A stretch of DNA of 64,000 nucleotides. Source: Carallia brachiata. Lineage: Eukaryota > Streptophyta > Magnoliopsida > Malpighiales > Rhizophoraceae. The notes beneath the pieces are model-generated. The model saw only the letters and a list, made by a program, of their open reading frames with translations. It was not told the DNA's origin and ran no database searches. The stretch lies in contig JADCRB010000043.1 in assembly GCA_021464245.1 (NCBI GenBank), positions 3,838,794 to 3,902,793 of the forward strand, read 5' to 3'. Positions 39,085 to 51,119 of this stretch are shown here, piece by piece (position 1 is the first letter of the stretch; every line of letters starts with the position of its first letter). The translations under genes were made by a program, and so were the position numbers.

Positions 39085-39205
39085 TAACTCACAGTGTGTC
39101 ACTGGTACCAAGACTAATTGCCATATCGGCTGAAGTGTTCAGTGTCAAACCCGCAGGACCAAGTTTCTCTCCGCAGCTTATTTCAGCAAACGAACATTGA
39201 CCAAG
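39085..39205 (-). pseudogene. Xylulose kinase exon relic
   Basis: On the minus strand a short reading matches the conserved carbohydrate-kinase segment of plant xylulose kinases as I recall it: GPAGLTLNTSADMAISLGTSDTL, where an intact enzyme has close to SLAGLTLSTPGDLAISLGTSDT. It ends at a stop at once instead of continuing FGIT. Flanking exons were not found and a poly-T run lies just upstream (39220-39240). The position between the CEPR1-like and AAP genes agrees with the place of XK2 in Arabidopsis. Confidence 0.5.
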
Positions 39206-40664
39206 AGTTAGTCCAATTCTTTTTTTTTTTTTTTTTTTTTGTGTTCTGTCAGTTGAGTTATGAGTTATATTATGTGAGTAACTTTTCTTTATTTTCATAA
39301 TTTTCACACACTCATTCTTATGATTAAAACTTGAGATTCCTAAGGTATAAATACTCGGGTGCCCGTGGAGAAAAAGGACGGCAGTGCAATTCAACAAATG
39401 GTTAAGCAATGTAAAATTGGGCCTCGGTTGAGGCATAAAAATGGGCTTCCTACATGTGGGCTCTTTCCATTTGCAAAGCCAGCCTATGTTGCTTACCCAT
39501 GACCATCAGGAATGTTTCATTGTAGTTGCAACTTCACCTGACTCTGCCAATTTTTAATCTTATGAAAAAGAAGCTCGTGCTTTTAAACTTTAGTCAGAAA
39601 AGAAGAATCCATTCCATAAAAATAAAGGAATAGCAAGCTTATAAATAATGTTGTTTTCTATAATTAGTGTTTCTCGGTTTCTATTAGATACTGCAATCCT
39701 AAATTTTGATCTTTGATTCTCCCATATTTTTATTTTATTTATTTATTGAATAGAAAATTGTACGACAAAAATTTTATAAGAAGTCATCCTTGGAAAACAC
39801 ATTGAAGCGCAAATATTACCGGAAGGATGTGTATTCACACGTGGGTCAGACATGTTAAAATACACTCAACAAAAGATAGTATGTTTGCTAATTTTATTCG
39901 CTATGTTTGTTAATTTTATTTGCTTTGTTTGTGAGTATAACTCACTCACCATTTTACACCACACGAATTTTTTACTTTTAATTTAAAATAGACTCCACTT
40001 ATTGTGTAGTGTATAATTATAAGTAAGTTATATTTATTAAAAAATGTGCGTCAAATTAAAAATCTTCATAAAAGAATAATTTCCATACTTTTTATGATTA
40101 TAATACATAATATCTATTTTTCCCATTGAAATAATACTAAGTAGTTTGCTCCAAAAAAAAAAAATATATAACCAATAAATATAATTTCTCTTGGCAATCA
40201 TGAAAGACACTTTGATTTACAATTTGTTAAATATCATGTTATTTGCATATCTAATACTAAAAAATTCATAACAAAATACTAATTACAATATACAATAATA
40301 CAATAAGTTTTGTATGTTAATGGTGCAAAAATGCCAAATTCATTAAAAATATTTATATATATAGATCGTATACATCAATTTACATAAAATATATTTAGTA
40401 CAAATTTTACAGTCGTATTTAAACTGCGCTAGTATGCTAATTTTCCAAGGCTTGATGTTCTTATGTCTGCATAGATGTATCACAGAACAATACTAATTAA
40501 GGACCATCAAGACGCAAGTTTTACATAAGCCATCCCCACAGAACTAAAACGATTTCCTTAGTCCTTTTGAAGCTTAAAATCTGCATTGTTACCTTTACCA
40601 AAGGTAACAATGCATTATTTGAAAACTTGACGTTTTAGAACCTATTAAATCTACTCCCGGCTTG
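39206..40664. other. Gene-free interval with a dispersed AT-rich repeat
   Basis: No gene. 39890-40090 is a diverged member of the repeat seen at 26958-27130 (GACTCCACTTATTGTGTAG, then ATTATAAGTAAGTTATA). It also contains a short direct repeat (GCTAATTTTATTCGCTATG / GTTAATTTTATTTGCTTTG at about 39888-39926). Confidence 0.4.
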
Positions 40665-40851
40665 ATTTTCAACACGTTAGCAGGAATTCTAATTTTTTTG
40701 CCGAGTTGTTTAGCGAAATAAGCAACTACTAGGCAAATTAATCTCGTTACTTGGTTTTAGTTTCTTAATTTGATTTAACATTCTACTTATGTTATATTGA
40801 CTCTTAATTTTCTTAATAAAACTTGTCTCAACTTACTATTAAAAAAAAAAA
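40665..40851 (+). mobile_element. Retroposed 3'-end fragment with poly(A) tail
   Basis: Bracketed by AAATCTACTCCCGGCTTG (40647-40664) and AAATCTACTACCGGCTTG (40852-40869), an 18-bp duplication with one mismatch. The insert ends in a run of about 12 A. AATAAA lies at about 40815, some 20 bases before that run, at the right distance for a polyadenylation signal. It looks like a 5'-truncated reverse-transcribed mRNA 3' end; the source gene is unknown. Confidence 0.65.
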
Positions 40852-41007
40852 AAATCTACTACCGGCTTGCAATATATCGCAAGCAATCATGGAAGGTAAG
40901 TTTTCTTATTGTTTTTTCTTTGGCACAATTTGAAAGCAAGTTTCCATTTTCATATATAATTGACTATATATGCAACTAGATTTCTCGTCCCAAATTGCCA
41001 AGCACAA

Positions 41008-41346
41008 CTGTTCAATGTGATAGTTCAGTAATAAATCAACATGTCTTCATACTCAACATCTCAGGTTCGATTTTTAGTGTATGCGTCCTCTCCTATCAAT
41101 GACTAGGTAGCCATTTGGTTGGTGAAAGACTATAGTTTACGTTTAGAATTAGACTCATCCGTCAGAACATCAGTGCAGGACACTAGTGGGAAGGATCGTT
41201 TGCCTCTGTTGATATTTGCGTGATAGATCTTACCTTTTTAGTAATTATTAAACAACTGTTCAAATTAGAGTTATTTTGAACCCGACTCAAAAATTTGATA
41301 ACCGATATAATTAAAATAATTTTTTTTTTCGTTCAAAAAAAAGGGA
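41008..41346 (+). mobile_element. SINE-like element, related to 26399-26717
   Basis: Similar to the insert at 26399-26717 in order and wording: B-box-like CAGGTTCGATTTTTAGTG near the 5' end, AAAATTTGATAACCGATAT near the 3' end, then a T run and CGTTCAAAAAAAA. Possible target duplication CAAGCACAA (40999-41007) / CAAACACAA (41347-41355). Length 339 against 319. Confidence 0.55.
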
Positions 41347-41475
41347 CAAACACAAGTAACTTTTCAGATGTTGTTTGGACTAGATATATCATATCAGGCA
41401 TGCGCGAAGGAGACGTGAACTGAAAACAACAATTCATGCAAAAAGTGGGATGCCTACAGATTTACGTGGGCCGTT

Positions 41476-42345
41476 CATGGTGATTAAAATTTGACCGGAC
41501 TGATTGATTTAAGCGAAAAAATTGGAAATCGGTATAATCTCCGGTCCAATTGAATCCTTAAAACTGTAGAATAAAATATTATTAAAAAAATTAGCTAACT
41601 GACCGGTTTAACCGTAAATCAGAACCGATCCAATTTTTTAAGTCCATATGCAGGCTTCTTGACGACGTGTGGCGAGCTCCAAATGTGCCACGTCATCATT
41701 TTAATTTTCCAAGAAAGAATTGTCAGCGGAATTATTTAGGAGCGAGAAATCAAGTGATCCTTAATAAATGACCATTATTGCCTCTCAACGGTACATTCGG
41801 AAATCTTAAACGTTTTCATGCTTAACAGCAAGGAATGCATTTTTTCTTTCCTAATAATAAATAATCATTAATTACATTATTGATACAACTGCCATATTTT
41901 TCTTTCTTCCATTATAGAATGTCATCTTTCTTTTTCTTTTTTTTACGGAATAATTATTTATTACAAATACAAATTTCAAAAAACATTATATCTTTCATTA
42001 ACAAGTTTAAAACTGTTGGCTTTTATTTTTTGGTTTAAATTATTTGTTTATATGAATACATTACATTAACTAGTATTTTCATGTTCCTCAAAAAAAAAAA
42101 ACTAATATTTTCATGTCATTGTTTACTAACTAATATTTTAATGTTAACTTACATGAAATTATAATTCATTATAAATTTTATATATTATTACATTTTATTT
42201 ATTAATATGTTACTCATAATACATATAAATATTAATAAATATAAATATAATATAATATTTCACTTACATTGAACCGATTGAACCTTTAACTTCTCATCTT
42301 TCTGGTTCAATGACCAGTTTAATTCGGTTTAATTCTTAGAAGCTT
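41476..42345. mobile_element. Degenerate hAT-like element of the ACCGG family
   Basis: The left end CATGGTGATTAAAATTTGAC runs into CGGACTGATT and resembles the right end of 37881-38607 in inverted orientation. The right part (about 42265-42345: TTCTGGTTCAATGACCAGTT and neighbours) resembles that element's left end, inverted. The AT-rich core contains a poly(A) scar at 42085-42099. No clear 8-bp duplication survives. Confidence 0.45.
42085..42099 (+). mobile_element. Near-empty poly(A) retroposition scar
   Basis: TCCTC plus A10 lies between AACTAGTATTTTCATGT (42068-42084) and AACTAATATTTTCATGT (42100-42116), a 17-bp duplication with one mismatch. Another case of a poly(A) tail with hardly any body. 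Confidence 0.5.
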
Positions 42346-44565
42346 AAGTCCCTTTTGAAAATGAATTATTAGTGCAATGAGAACCAACTTGTCTCATTTC
42401 TTGCATAAGAAAGTCTAGTTTCGGATATTTATTAATTTTACTCTTTTTACGGACTAAACAAACTCATGATATAATATTATTCAAAAATTATTTTTAATTT
42501 TTTTATTTAAATAAACTCCACTTATTATATAATATAAAATTATGAATAACTTACACTCTCTTAAAAATAAATTAAAATAAAAATTCCCCTAGTGGGGTCG
42601 TGGAAAGTCATCAGGACTGGGGCTCGAGCTGAATCTGTGAGTTGTGACCTCAAAATTAATGTGTTAATGCAGTCTCAATCCAATTCAGGCACGTACCTGG
42701 TTACCTGTTAAAAGTTAAGGAACCCCACCAAATTGTTTGTTCAAGTTCTTAACACATGGAGCCGGAAAGAAAGTGTTAGCGATGAGATCATAAGACTCTC
42801 AACTTTGTTCCTTTTTATTTTTCGTGAATGAGAATGTGACTCATGGTATGCTTTGACAGATTGAAACATTAAGCAGAGTCCTACACATTTATTGTTCCTC
42901 GTCTTATGTTAGTTACCCTCGGAAAAGACTGAGTAAAAATAACCAACACCTCTATTCTATTATCTGCATATTTCCATCACCTTTTCGTGGGTGTGCTTAT
43001 TTTATTTATTTAACATGGAAGATTCTCATCATATCATGTGCCCCATACCATAAACACCCTTTAGTTTTTCGACCACCCTAATGTACGCCAACATGCAACC
43101 TTTGCAATCAAACAAACTAAAATGATGTAAGTGCATGCATGGGGTCACATTATAGTACTCTGCGTGACTCGATTACGTCTAGTTATTCCAATCATTTCTT
43201 TTGTTTTTTATTTAATGTTCACTAAATTATATGATTAGCTCGCCTCCTCATCATATTTAACGGAATTTATTATGCAAATTCGGCTATGTGTTAGATTTAT
43301 TGTAAAAAAAAGAAACTTTTCCCCGACATAATTCTTTCTTTCTAAAAGTAGCGGTAAATTTGCAACGGTCCACAAAATTTGTTACATTCCGCAAAGTTAA
43401 GTTATATTTTATAACCAAAAGAGAATGGCCATAGTCTCTGGATCCCACATTTTTTTTTTTTAATTTTTGGATTGAATTTTTTTAAAAACATTAAAATTTA
43501 AGATAACACTAAACATATTTAAACTTTATTTTGAAAAATAAAAAATTATTTTTTATTAATTTTTACCTATGGGGCCGTGACTATGGTCATTCTTGACTCT
43601 TTCAGACCTTTTTTCATATTAACTAAAAACATTAACAAAACTACACATACATTATATGACATTGTCTTGCACGCATTTCAGAATGTGTAACATAAACATC
43701 ATTTGTAACTCTTTGTGACAATTTATTTGCTAGATTTGAGCAATTTTTACTGCATAAGTTATAAATTCTTTTTTTTCTTTTTCTTTACCACAAAACTTTA
43801 AATGTTATCTAGACTTGAATAATTTTTGCTATGTAAGTGAAAAATGCTAATTTTGATAAGTAAATTTTGTCAAGTTAACTGTCAACTCATCGCTTAACAA
43901 AAATTTAATGTTGTTGACTCGGTCATGTGCTATTTTTAAAAGTGGTGACTTCATTTGAACAAATCTTGCTGACTCAGATTTAAACTTTTCAATAATTAAA
44001 ACTCAATATAAACCTATCGTCTTACCCCAAATTAAATTTGAAATTTTCAAGTACTTTATTATTTTTCCTTTTCTATGCACCCACTTTTGTGCCCTCTTTC
44101 TAAATCCTAATTCTACCTCCTTTTTTTCCCATAAAAAAATGTAGGGTTACTAAACATTTAAATTTATGAGTATTGTTTAGTAGTCAGAGAAAATTTACTA
44201 AAAAATTTTTTAGATTGCAATTTATTGGATTCATTGTGCAACTACGTGAATTACCAGCGCAACGAAGGAAAAGAAAAAAATTACGACTTTTTTATTGCAT
44301 TTGTAACTGATGTAGTTATATAATGAATTCACGTAATTACAGTCTAAAAATCCTTTTGGACACGAACCCTCAGGCCATTAATCTTTTTCCTAAATTTACT
44401 TAGCCAATGGTCCAACCCCCAAGTACCAAAAAGGAATGGGGACGAGTGGGGTTTGACCGGCAACTACACCATAAATGGTACAGAAATCCTCTCATTAATA
44501 ATCCCATATCCGATTATCCATAGACAAAAGGTAGGCTCTCCCAATCCCCTTAAGTTCATACTTCA
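42346..44565. other. Gene-free interval upstream of the permease gene
   Basis: No gene. 42428-42592 is a good second member of the AT-rich dispersed repeat (GATATAATATTATTCAAAAA, then TTTATTTAAATAAACTCC, then ATATAAAATTATGAATAA). The rest is AT-rich with homopolymers. Confidence 0.4.
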
Positions 44566-44805
44566 TATATTTATAGCTTCACATTTTAGCCATCCCTTGA
44601 GCGTAATTTAGACTTAAAAAAAATTTATTTCGTAGAGAATTCTCGTTCATTTCTTGACCAAAATTACAAAAACTGTTGTTTCAGTTACTACATTTTGATA
44701 ATCATTTCATATTAAAGCCTTTTGGTCCTCTTCACTGCCATGAGCTCTTTTCTTCATTGAAATTGAAATCATTCACAGCATATAGAAAATAAGAGAGAGA
44801 AAGAG
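44566..44805 (+). promoter_or_regulatory. Putative core promoter and 5' UTR of the permease gene
   Basis: TATATTTATAG at about 44566-44576 could be the TATA box, about 230 bases before the ATG. The sequence just before the ATG is purine-rich (AAGAGAGAGAAAGAG). Assigned from position and motif only. Confidence 0.35.
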
Positions 44806-47800
44806 ATGGCTAGAGAGATGCAAGTAAACAACTTGTGTGTAGAACAGCAAGCAGAAGTCTATGATGGCAGTGAAAATCTCAAGAGCCTACAGGATGATGA
44901 CGGCCACGCCAAACGAACTGGTATACCTTTTTTATTTGTTTCTTTATTTTCTATAGTAGAAATAATAGCTCGAGAAATAGGTAAAAATTTTAGATTGTCT
45001 GTAGAAGATAAGATACATACCTTTTACCACTCCAATTAAGTTGAATTCTTTAAATTTTTTTTTCTTTGTTTGGTTCTTGAACTCTTTTTACTGCCATTAT
45101 TACAGAATTACTTGTTATATACACTGATATTTGATAAAAGGGGTGTTCTTGTTTATATCGGAATTAGGGACATGGATCACTGCCAGTGCCCATATTATCA
45201 CTGCAGTGATAGGGTCGGGAGTGCTATCTCTGGCATGGGCCGTAGCCCAGCTGGGCTGGGTGGTTGGGCCCATTGTTCTCATGGCCTTCTCCATCATCAC
45301 CTTCTTCACCACCACTCTACTCGCCGACTCCTACAGGTCTCCTGATCCTGTCACAGGCAAAAGAAACTACACTTACATGGACGCGGTGAGAGCTAGCTTA
45401 GGTAATATATTTTAATTAGTTTTACAAGAGTTGTATGGCATTTACATTCTGTACCAGGGACCAAGGAATTACAGACTTGGAGTTTGATATTTTTAGCCTA
45501 TCTCAAGGTGTACTTTTGTTTGTGACAGGAGGAAGGAAAGTCCAGCTATGTGGATTCGCTCAGTACACGAACCTGATAGGAGTCACAGTTGGTTATACCA
45601 TCACTGCATCCATTAGCATGGTGTAAGCAGCCGACACTTTTAGTTGAATCTCTTGTCTCTTAATTGTAATTTGATTGGGAGATTTTTAAATTTATAACTC
45701 ATCTTTACGTTAGTCAAATTAACTTAAGATGTTGAAGAAAATATAAATTTTGGGTAAAATTCTATCGAAATAAAAAAATAATAAAATAAATTTATATAAT
45801 ATAAAATCATGTTTACATTATATTTAAAAAAATGTAAATAAGTATAGTTTGTAACACATCGTAAGTGTAACCCACAAGTTATAATTATAATTGGTTAAAA
45901 TTTCATTCTCTATCTATGAATTTTGTCAAAAGCTTAAATGTAAAAGGACATATGATTCATTTGCTATCTACTAATTACAAGTATAAATAATACATGGGCT
46001 CTACTAAAAAACTCTCCACTATTTACTTGATGTTATAATATAGAGTTTGGAAGCAAGAAAAAGTAAATATGAAATAAATACATTCGCAATCGACTGATTA
46101 TTTTATACAACTAAATGATTAATATTTACAACAAAAATCAATGAAAAATACTTTCTTTCTTTTTTATAAATATTAATTATTTAGTTGTATAAAACAATCG
46201 GTTGATTGTCACGTCTGTTTCACGTCAATTTTTTCTTGTGTTTATGTACATTTTTCCTTATAATTTATGCACTGACTGTCTGTGCGTAATAATAAAAACA
46301 TACGTGATTTTGTTTGTGTCAGGGCTGTTAAGAGGTCAAATTGTTTCCACAAGAATGGGCATCATGTAAAGTGTTACACATCAAACAATCCTTACATGAT
46401 AATCTTCGGTTGCATCCAAATTGTACTTAGCCAAATACCAAACTTTCACAAGCTCTCATGGCTCTCAATTCTCGCAGCAGTAATGTCTTTTGCTTATTCT
46501 TCCATTGGCCTTGGACTCTCCGTAGCAAGAGTAGCAAGTAACTTTAATTTTTTTTTTTTCCCATGTCGGTTTTTATATAATTAGTTTGATAATCTGATTT
46601 TGGATCTATATCTTTTCATCTGACTCTATTCCGTGCTTGTATGAATGAATGAATACGAAGGCGGAGCACACACAAGGACTGGTCTAACAGGAGTGGTAGT
46701 GGGAGTGGACGTCTCAGCAGAACAGAAGGTCTGGAGGTCATTCCAAGCTATTGGGGACATTGCCTTTGCCTATGCTTTCTCTACCGTGCTCATCGAGATA
46801 CAGGCAAGACATTTTCTTTTTTTACCTTACATAAATTACTAAGATGCATCAATTAGTATGTCAATCATGTAATTTTCAATTGTTCCTGTCTAGAAAACGT
46901 ATGTAATATAAAATTCTTACCCGGCCGATTTTATTTGATTACGATATGAAAAAAGAAAGAACCATAGACACAGTGTCTTAACATGAAAAAGTAGACATGT
47001 CATAGTAACAATTAGAATTGCCATGCAAGTCATCCTGACTTATTTAACTTGTGTATCTAGATCTATTTAAAAGTTTGAAACAGCCTTCATGCCATAAGAA
47101 TTCAATTTCTGCACAACTCAAGTTTAGCCTAGTAGAATATGATTATCTCACCCTCATGCAAGTGGGCTCAGGGTGGGCGGTAGAAGTGCTCAAGTGGTCT
47201 CGTTTAGCTACAATAAAATCTTATATTTAAGAGGTTGAGCCTTTGTTAATTGATTGAAAGAGTTAGCTCTCAACCTCTCTCAACTAGTAGGTAAAGGTTC
47301 AAATCTCAGTAAATCTCATATTCCCTTCCCTAAATGCCCAGTATGGTTCTTTATAAACTAAAAAAATAAAAAAAAATCTTATACTTCATATAAAATATTT
47401 TTTATTATACGAATAATATTTTACATAATACGAAAGAGTTTTGTATTAAATTTGTCATATTACTATCATGTTTTTATATTATATAAAGTATTATTTATGT
47501 ATTGTAAAATATTTTACATATAATGTAAAATCTCATTACAAATGAGTCTATAAAACTTGTGTAATGGATCTTAGTAACAATCATAGATGAAAAAAACAAA
47601 AAGAATCCTTCGATATGAGTTGAGGCTAGAAAGCATACAGTCCAAGTCCACACGCTCGTTGACTGTTGGATAAATTTTTAGTCTTTGAGAAAGAGCAAAT
47701 CGTATGCATAAAAGTATGGGATGGAAGGAGGTGGGATTCAAAACATGTCTCCCAACTTACACAAAACCCAAGTAACCAACTGGTACAAAGGTTAAGTAAC

Positions 47801-49643
47801 CAGTTGGTTTAAGCCAGCCGGTTGGAGACTCGTTTTTAGGGATCCCACCAGTGCAGCGAGCGGTTGATAATTGGCATGTTGCTTAGATAGGCCAATGTGT
47901 CTTCACCATCTTGACAAGGACGTTGAGTTTGTTGAGTTTGAGCAGCCAATAGAGTTTTTTTTTTTTTTTTGGTCCGAGCAGCCAATAGAGTTTAACTGTT
48001 TAACATCTCTATTTAAAGTAGGGCTTGGGACGAGCGACCTTTTGCCAAGATTCCATATGGACCATGTGTGGACCGGCTGTGGACCAAAGTTTCAAAATTT
48101 TGGGCCATTGAATCATTGCCCATCCTCAAAGGCCAAAATATTTCCTCCTCCTCAAAAAAAAAAAAAAAGACCATCTTTGTGATTGCTGATTGCACCCATT
48201 CTTCTCGTCTTTCTCTGATTTCTGTGGTCCTTTTCAGAATATGATTTTACTCACGTCATGCATTCTTTACTAAAGATCCATCTCTTCCAAGAGAATATTG
48301 GGGATCAATTTTTAAGGAATTGCTTTATCAGCCCAAAAGGCTGAATTCGATTCCCTTGGGCTTGAGGTTAAGTTGCTGCCGTCCAAATTAAAATTGTGTT
48401 TCATATCCAGTAAAACTAGAAAGATCTCGCTACTAATCTATATAAGGAGATATATAATTTGACTTATTTTTTGTTGATTATAACTCACAAATTCATAAAA
48501 TTTAAAGTTAAGACAGATTTAAAATCTGCTAGTGAATGTTTTAACAATTAATTCATAAATAAACAAATAAATATGAGTTCTAAAAAGGTTTGAGTAGAGG
48601 TCGAAAGAAAGCCTATATGTTTTGATGGAACTAGAGGACTAAACTAGTTGTTACCTATCTCATGAAGTCTTTAACTTCTATTTTTAAGATAAATTATCCC
48701 TATAACTCAGAAATATAAATTTCAAAACACAATGAAGTGACTTTACTGTTATATTATGAATTATCCTTTAATACGGGTATTAAATAATGGTTCTTTCCTT
48801 AGTAATTTAATCATCAGAAATGAAAAAAAAAAAAAATGGATGTCCCATGAATTGCAGGACACACTCAGACAGAATGTCCCGGAGAACAAAGCTATGAAGA
48901 AGGCATCCTTTGTTGGCATCCTGATAACAACCTTGTTCTATGTCATGTGTGGTTGCATCGGTTATGCTGCATTTGGAAATGACGCACCAGGCAATTTCCT
49001 CACCGGTTTTGGATTCTACGAGCCCTTTTGGCTCGTTGACTTGGCTAATATATGCATTGCTGTCCATCTCGTCGGTGCCTACCAGGTAAGACCCTTCAAC
49101 ATCTCACCGGGACAAGAATTGAAGCAATTCAATGGAAACGTTTATGCACATAAAAACTATTGTTAAGCATTTGGTGGCCATCCCAAATTAATTCTGAAAC
49201 AAATGAGTGAATATGCCCAGGTATTCAGCCAGCCAGTCTTCAGTTTTGTGGAAACCAGATGCCTAGAAAGGTGGCCTCAGAGCAACTTCATAAGAAGCGA
49301 ACATGCCATTGAGATACCATTTTGTGGTACTTATTATCTCAACCTATTCAGATTGGTGTGGAGAACTGCATACGTTATAGTGACAGCAGTCTTGGCCATG
49401 ATCTTCCCATTCTTCAATGATTTCGTGGGTCTAATTGGGGCTGCTTCCTTCTGGCCATTAACAGTCTATTTCCCCATAGAGATGTATATCGCAAGGTCCA
49501 ACATGCAAAAGTTCTCTTCCACCTGGATATGGCTGAAGATATTAAGTTGGACCTGCCTGGTAGTCTCACTTGTTGCGGCAGCTGGATCCATTGAAGGCCT
49601 CATCCATTCTCTGAAGACATACAAGCCGTTCAAAGCTCAGTGA
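44806..49643 (+). CDS. AAP6: Amino acid permease, AAP6-like
   Basis: Proton-coupled amino acid importer of the plasma membrane (AAAP/ATF1 superfamily). Exons 44806-44920, 45168-45401, 45529-45622, 46323-46537, 46661-46803, 48858-49085 and 49221-49643 join in frame to 483 residues, the usual AAP length. Family hallmarks: RTGTWITASAHIITAVIGSG, SLAWAVAQLGW, RSPDPVTGKRNYTY, QIPNFHKLSWLS, GYAAFGNDAPGNFLTGFGFY, FPFFNDFVGLIGAASFWPLT, and a C-terminus ending KTYKPFKAQ. About 10-11 hydrophobic segments can be seen. The intron after EIQ (46804-48857) has a GC donor, CAG|GCAAGA; no GT alternative keeps EIQ-DTL. The acceptor before exon 5 (ATACGAAG|GCGG) has a poor pyrimidine tract and is the least certain join. 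AATAAA lies at 49708. Introns hold a hairpin and retroposon scars. The AAP6 name rests on remembered sequence and position and is less sure than the family call. Confidence 0.9.
46087..46208. repeat. 42-bp imperfect hairpin in permease intron 3
   Basis: Arms 46087-46128 and 46167-46208 are reverse complements with about five mismatches (left begins CAATCGACTGATTATTTTAT, right ends AAAACAATCGGTTGATTG). The spacer of 38 bases is A- then T-rich. Probably a small fold-back element. Confidence 0.65.
47229..47372 (+). mobile_element. SINE-like retroposon in permease intron 5
   Basis: AAAATCTTATATTT (47215-47228) and AAAATCTTATACTT (47373-47386) flank 144 bases that contain a B-box-like GGTTCAAATCTC (about 47298) and end A-rich (AAAAAAATAAAA). 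The 14-bp duplication with one mismatch supports insertion. I could not identify an A box with confidence. Confidence 0.45.
47958..47975 (-). mobile_element. Near-empty poly(A) retroposition scar in permease intron 5
   Basis: T13 followed by GGTCC (minus strand: GGACC then A13) lies between two identical 18-base copies of GAGCAGCCAATAGAGTTT (47940-47957 and 47976-47993). This is the cleanest case in the window. Confidence 0.65.
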
Positions 49644-51119
49644 TAATCCTACACAATAATTACCTTTCGGTTTTTTTATTAAGCTCATAGTTATGCGGTA
49701 TGTTGGTAATAAATTCCAGCAGGAGAAAATCGATACACTATATGTTATCATCATTTTCTTTTGTTCCATTATTCTTCTGCCTTTCAGCAAGAACTAAATT
49801 CCTGTGTTCTTTAATGTCGATTGAAATGGGCAAAGTATGCTTTCCTCACTAGTACACTGATCCAACAGGGTCCTAACCTGACAGGGTCAAACTGTGACTC
49901 ATGCGCCACCTCAGCAGAGCTAGGGTTGAGACTTCATTTCAGGAAAGTGACATCTACTTTATGGATTTAACATCATTGGAATTAACATATAATTCTTGCT
50001 CAAAAAAAAAAAAAAAATGGCGCGAATTTATTGGCTGGAAATATTAACTTAAAGGCTACAATACAGAAATTCCACTGAAGTTTAGCCAAGGTCATCCTTA
50101 GGTCCATTAACGTTTCAATTCCATGTTGAAGACTTTGGTCCTGACATTTGATGACAATTGCCTGCAATACCCAAATATGATAATAACAAATGTACACAGA
50201 AAGAAAGGAATTCTACGATCAAACTCCCAAAATAGAATAGAACGAGAATGGGCTAAAAAAATCTGAGGTCCGAACTCTTTACTTTGTCTTGAAAAGCTAG
50301 AACTTAATGATTCTTGTAAACAATTCATCTATAGATTCCGCTTTGCCAGAAACTCAAACTCGGATTCCACTAATGAAATATAGTTCAATTGATATTGAAA
50401 TATTCTTCAATTGAAATAGTCTCTGAGACCGAAATATTAGTGAGTCAATTAAACCAAAGAAATCCAATAACACGCCGGCTCTCTGTTTCTGGATCTCTTC
50501 GGTGTTTTACACTCCAGGGATAAGGTTACTAAGAAATTCCATACCCCTGAGAGAAAAATCAGTGTGTGTCTCATTTTTTCCGGTTTATGAGAAGAAAATC
50601 TTTGAGAAATAACAAAAACATTTCATTTTCCTTTTCCTTCCTTTCCCATTTTTTTTTTGTTAGCTTTTTGGTTTTTGGTTGTTTTCACCCTGTGCTTTTG
50701 GTTTTTGAAAATAATTGAAGAGGGAAACCAACTCTAACCCAAGTCAAAACCTTGAATTTAGGGAGCTTGAAGATGTATCACTTCTGTTTTCTTTTTGTTT
50801 TTTTGATTTGATGTTGCATTGTAATGTTCTGCCTCAAGACCTTGCCGTTAGTGAAATATCATTGTCGCGTTGGATTATAACTACCCAATTTTCTTGGTTT
50901 TCAAAAGATCATTTCTTGTGCACAAAATGACTTTTCTGGTTGGTAATGCGAGGAAGTAGATTATGGGTACTGAGATTTTTTTTTTTTTTGGCCCGGGGGG
51001 GGGGGGGGGGGGGGGGGCTGTGTTGTTATGATGTTCCTGATCCTGATGTACAAATTTGAATGCAACAAGGTCTTCAATAACATCTGAGAGTAAGTATACC
51101 ATAATGACACCTTCTAAGA
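49644..51119. other. Permease 3' UTR and gene-free interval with a G23 run
   Basis: The 3' UTR runs to about 49730 (AATAAA 49708-49713). The rest has short chance ORFs only. At 50980-50990 a T run leads into GGCCC and then 23 consecutive G (50995-51017), a potential G-quadruplex tract just before the KH pseudogene. Confidence 0.45.

Larger units (their letters stand above)
46804..48857 (+). other. GC-AG intron of the permease gene
   Basis: Donor ATACAG|GCAAGA fits the GC-AG class consensus; acceptor GAATTGCAG|GAC. It is the gene's largest intron, at 2,054 bases, and contains a SINE-like insertion and a poly-T scar. Confidence 0.8.
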
